This document shows positions 1-8,753 of a DNA stretch of 21,640 bases, in pieces. Source of the stretch: JAGWRA01 sp035534615 (lineage in GTDB: Bacteria; Acidobacteriota; Vicinamibacteria; Vicinamibacterales; CAVVIG01); assembly GCA_035534615.1 (NCBI GenBank), contig DATLRO010000072.1, positions 1 to 21,640 of the forward strand, written 5' to 3'. Made by a program: the position numbers and the translations under genes. Within the stretch, counting starts at the first letter, position 1. Each line of letters starts with the position of its first letter. Under the pieces are notes generated by a model. The model was given only the letters and a program-made list of their open reading frames with translations. It did no database searches and was not told where the DNA came from.

Positions 1-770
1 GAGGGCTCGTAGGTCTGGTTGATGAGCGACTTGAACGTGTTGCCGCCGCTCTTGATCGTCGAGATGACGGCCGCGCCCGGCGTGTTCATCGACACGTCCT
101 GGCCGGCGCCGCTCACCGAGACTTCACTCTCCGAGTAGTAGTCCTGGTAGAAGCCGGCGCCGCCGGTCCCTTCCGTCGTGTCCACCCCTTCGGTGATGAC
201 GCGGGTCTGGCCGTTCTCGCCGAAGGCGGAGTAGCCCGACTGCTGGTACTTGTGACTGCCGCCGACGTCGAACCCCTGCATCCGGACGCCCGGCGCCTGC
301 GCCAGCGCGCCCCACAGGTCGGTGGAGCTCGGCACGCTGATCAGCTTCGCCGTGTTCATCGTGTTGCCGATCGAGGTCGACTGCACGTCGACGACCGGCG
401 ACTCGGCGGTGACGGTCACGTTCTCCTTCAACGACGCCAGCTGCATCTGGGCGTTGACGGTCAACGTCTGGTTCAGCGACAGATTGATGTTGGCGCGGGT
501 GTAGGTCTGGAAGCCGGACAGCTGGAACTTCAGCGCGTACGCGCCGGCCGGCAGCGATGGAAACAGATAGGTGCCGTTGGTCTCGGTGACGGCGACCTGC
601 GAGCCGATGAGCGCCGGCGACGTCGCGGTGACGGTGACGCCCGGGAGCACGCCGCCCTTGGCGTCCTTGACCGTGCCGGTCAGATGGCTCGTCACGTTCT
701 GCGCCCGCACCGGTGCGGCCATGCTGAGCACGACCGCGAGCGCGAGCAGTCCTCGTGAACTTCGTTGCAT
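1..770 (-). CDS. TonB-dependent receptor with N-terminal carboxypeptidase-regulatory-like domain (partial, runs off left edge)
   Basis: An outer-membrane active transporter of the Oar-like type, of which only the first 256 codons are in the window. The ATG at 768-770 is preceded by a strong GAGGAGG ribosome site. Residues 1-24 form a signal peptide ending in VRAQ. Residues 25-105 are a carboxypeptidase-regulatory-like beta-sandwich (GTVKDAKGGVLPGVTVTA, then NGTYLFPSLPAGAY). A plug-like region follows with VTVTAESPVVD, DLWGALAQAPGVRMQGFDV and TRVITEGVDTTEGTGGAG. The segment aligns without gaps to the receptor at 5767-8622 at about 80% identity after the signal peptide (about 48 differences in 231 positions by eye). 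The substrate is unknown; members of this family take up large or metal-bound nutrients using TonB-ExbBD energy. The barrel lies beyond position 1, so completeness cannot be judged. Confidence 0.93.
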   Translation of the reverse strand, partial: MQRSSRGLLALAVVLSMAAPVRAQNVTSHLTGTVKDAKGGVLPGVTVTATSPALIGSQVAVTETNGTYLFPSLPAGAYALKFQLSGFQTYTRANINLSLNQTLTVNAQMQLASLKENVTVTAESPVVDVQSTSIGNTMNTAKLISVPSSTDLWGALAQAPGVRMQGFDVGGSHKYQQSGYSAFGENGQTRVITEGVDTTEGTGGAGFYQDYYSESEVSVSGAGQDVSMNTPGAAVISTIKSGGNTFKSLINQTYEP

Positions 771-1443
771 GAGCACTTCCTCCTCGTGGAACACGCGCGC
801 CCGGATCCATGCGGCCGCGTCATCATCCACCTCGACGCAGGCACCGGCTCGAGCAGCCACCGTGCGGAATGCAGAGCCCGATCGACCTGGGCCGGCTCCC
901 GCTCGGTGATCCGAACGTGCCGTGACCGTAAGCATGCGGCGTTCCCGCTTTGGCGCTCTCGACGACGCCCTCGATGAAACGGGCCGTCGCGTGCCGCGCA
1001 TCTCATCGCTGGCGCGAGACGCGATCCACGGCGTTGAACACCGGATGCGCGACTCATCGGCGCACACGCTTCGATCAGCTTGAAGTAAGTCGTTGAATCT
1101 TCGCGCTCAACGTGCGATCCAATCCGTTGCGCGCCGCATCGCGACGGATCCTGAAATTCCGATCTGCGGCGAACCGACGAGCACGACACGGACGCGCTGC
1201 TGCGGCGCGCCCAGTGCGGGGCGATCCGGAGATCCGGAACGCGCGTCGCTCACATGCCGCGCGTGAATCGTCGTCGACGCTGCAGAGCAGCGCCGTGGAT
1301 CGGCCGAGCGATCCGGTGCCGCGATCGGATCGATCCGGTCGCGCCGGGTGCCAGCGGGACCGTGCGCGGCCGTGCGATCCAGTCGTGCGAATCCGGCGGG
1401 CGGCGAGCGGGGGTGTGCGGATGTCCGGCGCGGGCGTGGCGCG
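771..1443. other. Gene-free stretch between receptor and regulator genes
   Basis: I see no convincing coding sequence here; the open frames present have arginine-rich, low-complexity translations typical of antisense or random high-GC sequence. It must hold the promoter of the leftward receptor gene. One weak candidate on the minus strand is TTGAGC, a 17-nt spacer and TACTTC between about 1113 and 1085, some 300 bp from the start codon. The right part is unusually dense in GATC (13 sites between 1023 and 1379), and the 11-mer CGTGCGATCCA occurs twice, at 1111-1121 and 1371-1381. Confidence 0.6.
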
Positions 1444-1472
1444 CCGGGCGGTGCCGGGACGGCACCGCCCGG
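1444..1472 (-). terminator. Strong hairpin directly after the ScfR-type regulator stop codon
   Basis: The arms CCGGGCGGTGCC (1444-1455) and GGCACCGCCCGG (1461-1472) form a perfect 12-bp GC-rich stem with a 5-nt loop. The stem abuts the TGA stop codon at 1473-1475 of the leftward gene. No T-run follows on the minus strand, so it is either a T-less terminator or a 3'-end stabilising structure. Confidence 0.6.
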
Positions 1473-3005
1473 TCAGGCGCGGGCGGGAAGCGTCGACAGC
1501 GCCTTGAGCTCGCGCTGGAGCTCGGCGCGCGCCAGCTCCTGCTGGTAGAGCGACGGCGCCGCGGCCCGGTCGCGGCACTCGGCTGCCGGCAGCGGGCAGT
1601 GCTCGCACGTCCCGTTGAGAATCGTCCGCGGCAGGCGGCGGTCGGCGGCGAACCGCACGGTGCGGAGCGACGCCTCGTCCATGCGGAAGCCGACCGTCAG
1701 GCTGGTCGTGAGCTCCGGACGCAGCGACTCGGGGAGCGCCATGCCGAGGCAGAAGAAGGTGTCGTCCGGATGATCGACGAAGCTGGAATGCTGCGCGCCG
1801 ACGATCGGCGCGGGCGGCCGCTTCGCGTGGGGGCGCGCCCGGGCGGCGAGCTGGAGCAGCAGGTGGGTCGAGAGCCAGCGCCGGCAGTAGTGCTCGTCGA
1901 GATCGATGCCGGAGGGAATCCGCAGATTCGACAGATTGAGCTGCTTGAGCAGGCGGACGCGGCCGCTCTCGATGCTGAACTTGAGGAAGTGCGCGCGCAG
2001 GCCGAACTGGCTGCCCATCAGCTGGCTGAAGCGGTACATCAGGGTCTCGGGCGTGACGTGGTACTTGTCGAGCAGCGCCAGGAACGCGCGCGGCTGCCAG
2101 GTCGGCAGGCGGAAGAACGCCCGCAGGTCGTGGGTGATCCGGTCGCGCGGCAGGAGGAAGGCGCCGGCGAAGTAGGACGCCTTGAAGTCGTTGAGCACCT
2201 GTTCGAACGAGTCCTCGCGGTCCGGCGGCGTCGTCTGGGAGCGGGCCTTCAGGCCCAGCCGGTGATACCCGGCTTCGCGCGCGAGGACGAACGCCTTCTG
2301 GAACTCGCTGAGCCGCGGATTGAGCAGCAGCCGGGGCGGCTCCATCAGGCGCAGGGCGCGGAACGTGCGCAGCGCCGGCCGCTGGCCGAGCAGCCGCTCG
2401 TCGATGTCGCGGACCGAGTGCGTGGTGACCCAGGCGCGCAGCGCGTCGCGGTCCCAGCCGGCCTGGGTGCGGCCGCCCAGTTCGCGCCGGAAGGCGTCGG
2501 CCTCCTGCTCGAGGTCCTCGTAGTAGTTGCCCGTCAGCTCCTGGTACGAGCGCAGGGCGGCGCGCAGGAAGTGCGTGGCGCCGATGTTGTACTGGCTCGC
2601 GATGTCGTTGAGGGTCCGGAGCAGGGCGCTGACCTCGTGCGGCGACCGCATGATGAGCTTCATCAGCTCGCCCGTGCGGACGCCGAACAGGTCGAACGGG
2701 AAGTTGTGGACGGCCGGCGAATTGAGGAACGTCTGGAGGGCGTCGAAGTCGGCGTCGAGCTTGGTCGACACGAGATCCTCGTAGGGACAGGAGAGCCCGC
2801 CGGCCACCTGGAGGATCTTGTCGAGTTTCGGATACTTCTTGCCGGCCTCGATCTCGGCCAGGTACGACGTCGACAGGCCCGCCCGCTCGCCGAGCTCGCG
2901 CAGCGTGAGGTGCTGCGCCTCCCGCAGCCGCTTGATCTTGAGCCCGAGGATGGCCTTCAGGTTGAGCGGGGCCGTCGCCGACGGCACCGGGGATTCGCCG
3001 GTCAT
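1473..3005 (-). CDS. XRE-family transcriptional regulator, ScfR/RamB type (short-chain fatty acyl-CoA regulator)
   Basis: A DNA-binding regulator of 510 residues. The ATG at 3003-3005 is chosen because AAGGAGG lies about 9 nt upstream; a GTG at 3029 has no such site. Residues about 18-77 are a helix-turn-helix of the XRE class (LKIKRLREAQHLTLRELGERAG, then LSTSYLAEIEAGKKYPK). Residues about 230-330 match the degenerate ImmA/IrrE-like (M78) core of this family (NDFKASYFAGAFLLPRD) but lack the HExxH zinc site, so it is not expected to be a protease. The C-terminal region resembles the ScfR domain (DUF2083) and has a cysteine set C467-x2-C470-x6-C477, with C374 further upstream. In Corynebacterium and Mycobacterium, RamB controls acetate and glyoxylate genes, and this gene is divergent from aceA with palindromes between them. 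That it regulates aceA is inference. A perfect hairpin follows the stop codon. Confidence 0.88.
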   Translation of the reverse strand: MTGESPVPSATAPLNLKAILGLKIKRLREAQHLTLRELGERAGLSTSYLAEIEAGKKYPKLDKILQVAGGLSCPYEDLVSTKLDADFDALQTFLNSPAVHNFPFDLFGVRTGELMKLIMRSPHEVSALLRTLNDIASQYNIGATHFLRAALRSYQELTGNYYEDLEQEADAFRRELGGRTQAGWDRDALRAWVTTHSVRDIDERLLGQRPALRTFRALRLMEPPRLLLNPRLSEFQKAFVLAREAGYHRLGLKARSQTTPPDREDSFEQVLNDFKASYFAGAFLLPRDRITHDLRAFFRLPTWQPRAFLALLDKYHVTPETLMYRFSQLMGSQFGLRAHFLKFSIESGRVRLLKQLNLSNLRIPSGIDLDEHYCRRWLSTHLLLQLAARARPHAKRPPAPIVGAQHSSFVDHPDDTFFCLGMALPESLRPELTTSLTVGFRMDEASLRTVRFAADRRLPRTILNGTCEHCPLPAAECRDRAAAPSLYQQELARAELQRELKALSTLPARA

Positions 3006-3059
3006 GGGGCTGCGCCTCCTTGCCAACACGGATGGGCCTCAGCTTAGCGGCGCGGTAGA

Positions 3060-3100
3060 TTCGCCGCAAGCGAAAACATGACGTCCAGCGAAAATTCGCT
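3060..3100. promoter_or_regulatory. Candidate operator: two TTCGC/GCGAA inverted repeats between the regulator and aceA
   Basis: TTCGC (3060-3064) and GCGAA (3070-3074) form one inverted repeat. AGCGAA-AA-TTCGCT (3087-3100) is a perfect 14-bp palindrome. The 8-mer AGCGAAAA recurs at 3069-3076 and 3087-3094, 18 bp apart, so it also forms a direct repeat on nearly the same DNA face. The site lies 55-95 bp upstream of the regulator start and about 134-174 bp upstream of aceA. Its form (GC-AAA/TTT-GC symmetry) recalls the TTTGCAAA-type RamB boxes; that the neighbouring regulator binds here is inference. Confidence 0.55.
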
Positions 3101-3233
3101 TGATTGCCCCGCCGGGGCCGATCTACCGTACGGATGGTCGTCGCGCCGCGCGCGACGCGCCCCGGGAACGTCGGGCGGCCGGACGGATCGGCGGACCGCG
3201 AGGCTCCGGGACACGCTTCAGGAGGTGATGGCG

Positions 3234-4532
<1,299 letters not shown>

Positions 4533-4569
4533 CGACGGCAGGCGCGGCGCGCGCAGCCGGTGGGCACGA

Positions 4570-5280
4570 TCAGATGTCGGTCGGGGCCCGCCGGCCGGCG
4601 TAGTAGCGGCCCATCGTCTCGTTGGCGTCGACGATCGTCGCCAGCAGCTCGACGAAGCGGCCCCACGCCGGCCCGGGCACGCCGAAGAACAGCTGATCGT
4701 CCGGCAGGCCCGTGAACGTCCGGTTCCCCTTGCAGCCGAACGACAGCGCCGCGCGGCCGCCTTCCGTGACGAACGGCAGCAGGCTGCAGGCCGGCCGGCC
4801 GAGTGCGTTCACGGTCATGGTCGGACCGCTGCCGAGCCGCAGCAGCGTCTCGTAGACCAGCATCCCCTGGGCGGCAGTCGTCGCCAGCAGGACGACGTCC
4901 ACGTGAAACGGCGCCCCGTCCACCGGCGCGTACGCGATCGCCGCCGGTGTCTTCGACAGCGTCGGCATCGAGAGGACGTCGGCCGGCAGGAGATACCCCG
5001 CCCCCACCATCATCTGCGCCGCGTCGGTCAGTTCCGCCCGGCGATCCGGCGGCAGCGACAGTCGGTGTGTATGGCAGCCGACGGCGCAGTTGAAGTGGTC
5101 GGACGGGAGCGTATAGAACGTCCCGCCGGCCATCGCCTTCTCCCAGAAGCTGCAGCCCGCCGGGACGCTGCCATCGTTCCAGCGCGGCAGCCCTTGCGGC
5201 TCCACCTCGAGAAACCCGATGGCAATCGGCGGCGTGCGAAGTCCCAGGCGCTCCTGAACGGATCCGAAGGGCTGTGGCAT
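4570..5280 (-). CDS. DUF169 family protein
   Basis: A 236-residue soluble protein recognised as the DUF169 family, whose biochemical role I do not know. Visible family features are the N-terminal GLRTPPIAIGF, the cysteine pattern C43 and C65-x3-C69 (GCSFWEKA, then NCAVGC), GRPACSLLP (C165) and SFGCKGNRTFTGLPDD (C183), then FFGVPG. The five cysteines suggest a bound metal or redox cofactor, but that is inference. The ATG at 5278-5280 gives the usual family N-terminus. A GAGG lies about 12 nt upstream, a weak spacing; in-frame starts at 5340 and 5451 would add an arginine-rich leader that looks non-coding. There is no signal peptide or membrane segment. The gene converges on aceA across 37 nt. 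Confidence 0.82.
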   Translation of the reverse strand: MPQPFGSVQERLGLRTPPIAIGFLEVEPQGLPRWNDGSVPAGCSFWEKAMAGGTFYTLPSDHFNCAVGCHTHRLSLPPDRRAELTDAAQMMVGAGYLLPADVLSMPTLSKTPAAIAYAPVDGAPFHVDVVLLATTAAQGMLVYETLLRLGSGPTMTVNALGRPACSLLPFVTEGGRAALSFGCKGNRTFTGLPDDQLFFGVPGPAWGRFVELLATIVDANETMGRYYAGRRAPTDI

Positions 5281-5398
5281 GGGTGTCTGTGACCGCCTCA
5301 GCCGTCGGCTCCGGCGGCGGCCGGCTCGTTCACCGCCCATTCTATCCGGTTCCCCGGCCGCAGTCGTCCTGCCGGCTGTGTCGGCGCCCGACGATGAG

Positions 5399-5425
5399 AA
5401 GAACGCCGGCTCCGGAGGCGTTCTT
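5399..5425. promoter_or_regulatory. Hairpin in the upstream region of the DUF169 gene
   Basis: AAGAACGCC (5399-5407) pairs with GGCGTTCTT (5417-5425), a perfect 9-bp stem with a 9-nt loop. T residues follow on the plus strand (TTT at 5424-5426). No plus-strand gene immediately precedes it, so it could be a leader or attenuator hairpin of the leftward DUF169 transcript (start 5280), or an insulator between the two divergent units. Confidence 0.4.
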
Positions 5426-5620
5426 TCGTGAACGAGCGTCGCCGCGGACATTTCCCCTTTCTCATCTTCCCTGAGCGGTCGATTATTTGGATTTGCGCGA
5501 GATATTCATTGCGTGCAAAGCCGATCGTGAATAAATCCTCTTAAGCTCAACAATTTGAATGCCATGCTCAGCAATATTCGACCATTTGGAGCGAATGTCA
5601 TTTCATACATATATACAGAA

Positions 5621-5650
5621 TAGATATTAATTATATCTACCTATATATAG
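5621..5650. promoter_or_regulatory. AT-rich inverted repeats upstream of the TonB-dependent receptor
   Basis: TAGATAT (5621-5627) and ATATCTA (5633-5639) form a perfect 7-5-7 inverted repeat. It is followed immediately by the 10-bp palindrome CTATATATAG (5641-5650). They sit about 120-145 bp upstream of the ATG at 5767. They may be regulator binding sites or part of a curved, easily melted promoter; several -10-like hexamers (TATAGT at 5646-5651) occur here but none has a clear -35 partner. Confidence 0.45.
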
Positions 5651-5766
5651 TATTTAAGCTCTGCAATAGTCGGCATAAGTCCTGCTCAGCTTCCAAGGCG
5701 TCAGTGAAATTTCGCGTGCGGGTTGATTTGCACGAACCGGGGGGATCCCGGACTTGGAGGGGAGCA

Positions 5767-8622
5767 ATGCGACTTCGCAGACAGACTGCGTGGCTGCTGG
5801 CGGCCGCCATCCTGATGGCGGTGCCCGCGTGGGCGCAGAACGTGAACAGCCGACTCGTCGGGACCGTCAAGGACGCGCAGGGGGCGGTGCTGCCCGGCGT
5901 CACCGTCACGGCGACCTCACCCGCCCTCATCGGGTCGCAGGTCGCCGTGACCGAAGCGAACGGGACGTATCAGTTCCCGTCGCTGCCCTCAGGCACGTAC
6001 AGCCTGAAGTTCGAGCTGCAGGGGTTCCAGCCGTCCACGCGGCAGAACATCGTGCTGGCGCTGGCCCAGACGCTGACGGTCGACGTCCAGCTGCAGATCG
6101 CCTCGTTGCAGCAGAGCGTGACCGTCACGGCCGAATCACCGATTGTCGACACGCAGACGACGTCGGTCGGCAACACCATGGATACGGCGAAGCTGGTCGG
6201 CGTGCCGAGCTCGTCGGACCTGTGGGGGGCGCTGGCGCAGTCGCCCGGCATCCGGATGCAGGGGTTCGACGTCGGCGGCAGCCACAAGAGCCAGCAGTCG
6301 GGCTACAACGCCTTCGGCATCACGAACCAGACGCGCGTCATCACCGAGGGAGTGGACACGACCGAGGGGACGGGCGGCGCCGGGTTCTACCAGGATTACT
6401 ACTCGCAGAACGAGATCGCAGTGAGCGGCGCGGGCCAGGACGTGGCGATGAACACGTCGGGCGCAACGGTCATTTCGACCATCAAGAGCGGCGGTAACCA
6501 GTTCAAGTCGCTGATCAATCAGACGTACGAGGGCAAGAGCTACGTCGGCGACAACACGAACGCCGACATCACCAGGCGCGGCGGGTCGGCCTCGCCGAAC
6601 CTGCTGTTCTGGGAGAACCACGACGACATCGGCGGGCCGATCATGAAGGACAAGCTGTGGTTCTTCGCCGCCTTCAACCACTTCCACATCGACAAGGTGA
6701 TCTCGGGCGTGCCGCAGAACATCGCGACCGACCTGGGGATCTTCAACAACTTCACGACGAAGGAGACCTGGAAGCCGGGCGCGAAGGACACGTTGATCGG
6801 CTACTACCAGTGGGGCAAGAAGCAGAAGCCGCTGCGCGGCCTGTCCTCGGCCACGCCGAAGGAATCGACGCTGGCGCAGACGAGCCCGAGCTGGATGTAC
6901 AACGGCAAGTGGGAGCGCGTCTGGTCGAACCGCGTGTTCAGCGAAGTGAACGTCGGCACCTTCGGCTACGTGTTCCCCGAACAGCCGTCGGTCGACTACC
7001 GGACCAACCCGCCGCGGTTCGACCTGGCGACCGGCGTCAGCAGCGGGGCCGGCTTCACGCAGGGCGGCACGACCGGGCCGTTCTCCCTTGGCCGTGAGAA
7101 GCCGCAGGTGTACGGGAACCTGACCTACTACCTGCCGACCAAGAACGCCGGCAGCCACGACCTGAAGCTCGGGTACGAATGGATCAACGACATGTCGAAC
7201 TTCGCGAGCAGCGGCACGTCGGGCCCGATCCTCTACCTCGACTCCAACGGCGTGACGGACGAGATCCGGCTGACCGACCTCGGTACGCCGTCCACCCTCG
7301 GCTCGACCTGGACGATTCCGGGCGACGACAACAAGCGGCTCGCGCTCTATGGCCAGGACCGGTGGTCGGTCAACAGCAAGATGACCGTCACGGCCGGCGT
7401 GCGGTACGACCGGCAGGCGCCGTACTACACGGAGGGCAAGCGGGACCCGATCCTGACCGACTTCTTCCAGAAGCAGACCTTCCCGCAGAAGACGCTGCTG
7501 ATCCGCAACGCCGTGGCGCCGCGCATCGGCGTCAGCTACGATCCGATGGGCAACGGCAAGACGGCCATCAAGGCGTTCTACGGCCGCTACTACTTCAACT
7601 ATGCCGACAGCTTCTCGGCGGTCGATCCGGGCGGCGCGAACTGGCAGCAGTTCAAATTCAACGACCTCAACGGCAACCGTCTGTATGACGGGCCGCAGGA
7701 GATCGGGACGCTGGTGGCCTCCGGCGGCGGCTCCAGCACGACGCTGGATCCCAACATCAAGCTGCCGTTCACGGACGAGTTCGACCTGTCGGTCCAGCGG
7801 CAGTTCTGGGGTGAGTCGTCGTTCCGCGTGGCGTACGTGCGGAAGATGAGCCGCGACCAGTTCGCCACCTACAACGCGTCGTGGCTGGGCCAGTTCACGG
7901 TGCCGGTGACCGAGATCGTGACGCTGAGCAGCATCGATCAGGGGGTGACCGGCCGGCAGGCGTTCAACGTGTTCGACGTCCCGGGCTCGCTGAAGGGGGT
8001 CGTGAACAACGCGATCGCCACGATGCCGTCCAGCGTCAACAACGGCGCCTACAACTACGACACGATCGAGTTCGCCTTCAACAAGCGCTTCCGGAAGGGG
8101 CTGTTCCTCGACAGCAGCGTCGACTGGACGCGGCGCGACGACCTGCGGGCCAACACCTCGAGCACGAGCCCGCTGACCCAGTCGGATCCGATCGCGACCG
8201 GGTTCTACCTGAACGCCTTCCCGACGGTCCCCAACCGGCAGGTGACGTCGGCCTGGCAGTTCCACCTGTCCAGCCGCTACGAGCTCCCGTACGACATCGG
8301 CCTCGGCGCCAACCTCCAGGTGCAGAGCGGCTGGGAGTACGCCCGCCGGATCACGGTCAGTCTGCCGAATTCCGGGAGCCAGAGCTTCTGGATGACGAAC
8401 TTCGACCAGAACCGGTCCGACACGGTCCCGCTGCTGAACCTCCGCGTCGACAAGGGGTTCAACTTCGCCGGGCACCGGCTCACGGGGATGCTGGACGTGT
8501 TCAACGTGCTGAACAGCGCCTCGATCACGAACTTCAACATCTTCAACGGATCGCGCTACAACCAGGTGATCCAGCCGCTGGACCCGATCACGCTGCAGAT
8601 CGGCGTCCGGTTCGAGTTCTGA
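5767..8622 (+). CDS. TonB-dependent receptor with carboxypeptidase-regulatory-like domain (Oar-like)
   Basis: A complete outer-membrane active transporter of 951 residues. The ATG at 5767 follows GGAGGGG and opens a signal peptide (residues 1-24, ending AWAQ); an in-frame GTG at 5704 would put 21 residues before this signal and is rejected. Residues 27-105 are the regulatory-like beta-sandwich (GTVKDAQGAVLPGVTVTA). Residues about 110-240 resemble a plug (VTVTAESPIVD, STIKSGGN). The rest is a long beta-barrel rich in aromatic and polar alternation, ending in the typical terminal strand QIGVRFEF with a final Phe. The substrate is unknown. The N-terminal 256 residues are about 80% identical to the receptor at 1-770. 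It stands alone behind an AT-rich upstream region and is followed by two hairpins, so it is probably a single-gene unit. Confidence 0.95.
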   Translation: MRLRRQTAWLLAAAILMAVPAWAQNVNSRLVGTVKDAQGAVLPGVTVTATSPALIGSQVAVTEANGTYQFPSLPSGTYSLKFELQGFQPSTRQNIVLALAQTLTVDVQLQIASLQQSVTVTAESPIVDTQTTSVGNTMDTAKLVGVPSSSDLWGALAQSPGIRMQGFDVGGSHKSQQSGYNAFGITNQTRVITEGVDTTEGTGGAGFYQDYYSQNEIAVSGAGQDVAMNTSGATVISTIKSGGNQFKSLINQTYEGKSYVGDNTNADITRRGGSASPNLLFWENHDDIGGPIMKDKLWFFAAFNHFHIDKVISGVPQNIATDLGIFNNFTTKETWKPGAKDTLIGYYQWGKKQKPLRGLSSATPKESTLAQTSPSWMYNGKWERVWSNRVFSEVNVGTFGYVFPEQPSVDYRTNPPRFDLATGVSSGAGFTQGGTTGPFSLGREKPQVYGNLTYYLPTKNAGSHDLKLGYEWINDMSNFASSGTSGPILYLDSNGVTDEIRLTDLGTPSTLGSTWTIPGDDNKRLALYGQDRWSVNSKMTVTAGVRYDRQAPYYTEGKRDPILTDFFQKQTFPQKTLLIRNAVAPRIGVSYDPMGNGKTAIKAFYGRYYFNYADSFSAVDPGGANWQQFKFNDLNGNRLYDGPQEIGTLVASGGGSSTTLDPNIKLPFTDEFDLSVQRQFWGESSFRVAYVRKMSRDQFATYNASWLGQFTVPVTEIVTLSSIDQGVTGRQAFNVFDVPGSLKGVVNNAIATMPSSVNNGAYNYDTIEFAFNKRFRKGLFLDSSVDWTRRDDLRANTSSTSPLTQSDPIATGFYLNAFPTVPNRQVTSAWQFHLSSRYELPYDIGLGANLQVQSGWEYARRITVSLPNSGSQSFWMTNFDQNRSDTVPLLNLRVDKGFNFAGHRLTGMLDVFNVLNSASITNFNIFNGSRYNQVIQPLDPITLQIGVRFEF

Positions 8623-8630
8623 CCCGCCAC

Positions 8631-8661
8631 CCGGAGGGCGCCGCTGCGGCGGCCCCTCCGG
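8631..8661. terminator. Hairpin after the TonB-dependent receptor gene
   Basis: CCGGAGGG (8631-8638) pairs with CCCTCCGG (8654-8661); inside, CCGC (8641-8644) can pair with GCGG (8649-8652). It starts 8 nt after the receptor stop codon and has no T-run. Together with the next hairpin it separates convergent genes. Confidence 0.5.
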
Positions 8662-8675
8662 CCGCGCATGTATCC

Positions 8676-8703
8676 ACGCCGGGCGCCCCGGGGCGCCCGG
8701 CGT
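8676..8703. terminator. 28-bp perfect palindrome between convergent receptor and ftsH genes
   Basis: ACGCCGGGCGCC (8676-8687), a CCGG loop (8688-8691) and GGCGCCCGGCGT (8692-8703) form a 12-bp stem. It sits in the 131-bp gap between the rightward receptor (stop 8622) and the leftward ftsH (stop 8754), so it can serve both as a bidirectional terminator. No T-run follows on either strand. Confidence 0.6.
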
Positions 8704-8753
8704 CGTCGTGTACGGAGCAGGGCGGCCCGGCCCCTCGGCCTGGACCGGGGAGG

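Larger units (their letters stand above)
5281..5766. other. Gene-free stretch with AT-rich promoter island upstream of the second receptor
   Basis: I see no supported gene. The stretch separates the leftward DUF169 gene from the rightward receptor and must hold promoters for both. Its right half, 5461-5700, has about 94 G/C in 240 bases by my count (about 39%), falling to 16 in 60 at 5581-5640, against roughly two thirds in the rest of the window. It contains stacked A/T palindromes (5621-5639 and 5641-5650) and a hairpin nearer DUF169 (5399-5425). Confidence 0.7.

Noticed and set aside
692..1189. A 165-codon minus-strand frame upstream of the first receptor
   Set aside because: It overlaps the receptor start in another frame and reads as Arg/Ser-rich random sequence with no motif.
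1023..1379. The GATC-rich segment as a replication origin or oriC-like region
   Set aside because: No DnaA-box TTATCCACA-type sequences, no AT-rich unwinding element, and no dnaA, dnaN or gidA nearby.
1254..3047. A 597-codon open frame on the plus strand opposite the ScfR-type regulator
   Set aside because: Antisense to a recognisable HTH regulator; translation is repetitive Glu/Arg/Leu/Ala and has no ribosome site.
5704..5766. In-frame GTG start that would extend the second receptor by 21 residues
   Set aside because: It would bury the signal peptide inside the protein; the ATG at 5767 has GGAGGGG just upstream.
6136..8475. A 779-codon open frame on the minus strand opposite the second receptor
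   Set aside because: Low-complexity Val/Arg/Asp-rich translation, antisense to an intact receptor with signal peptide and terminal beta-strand.
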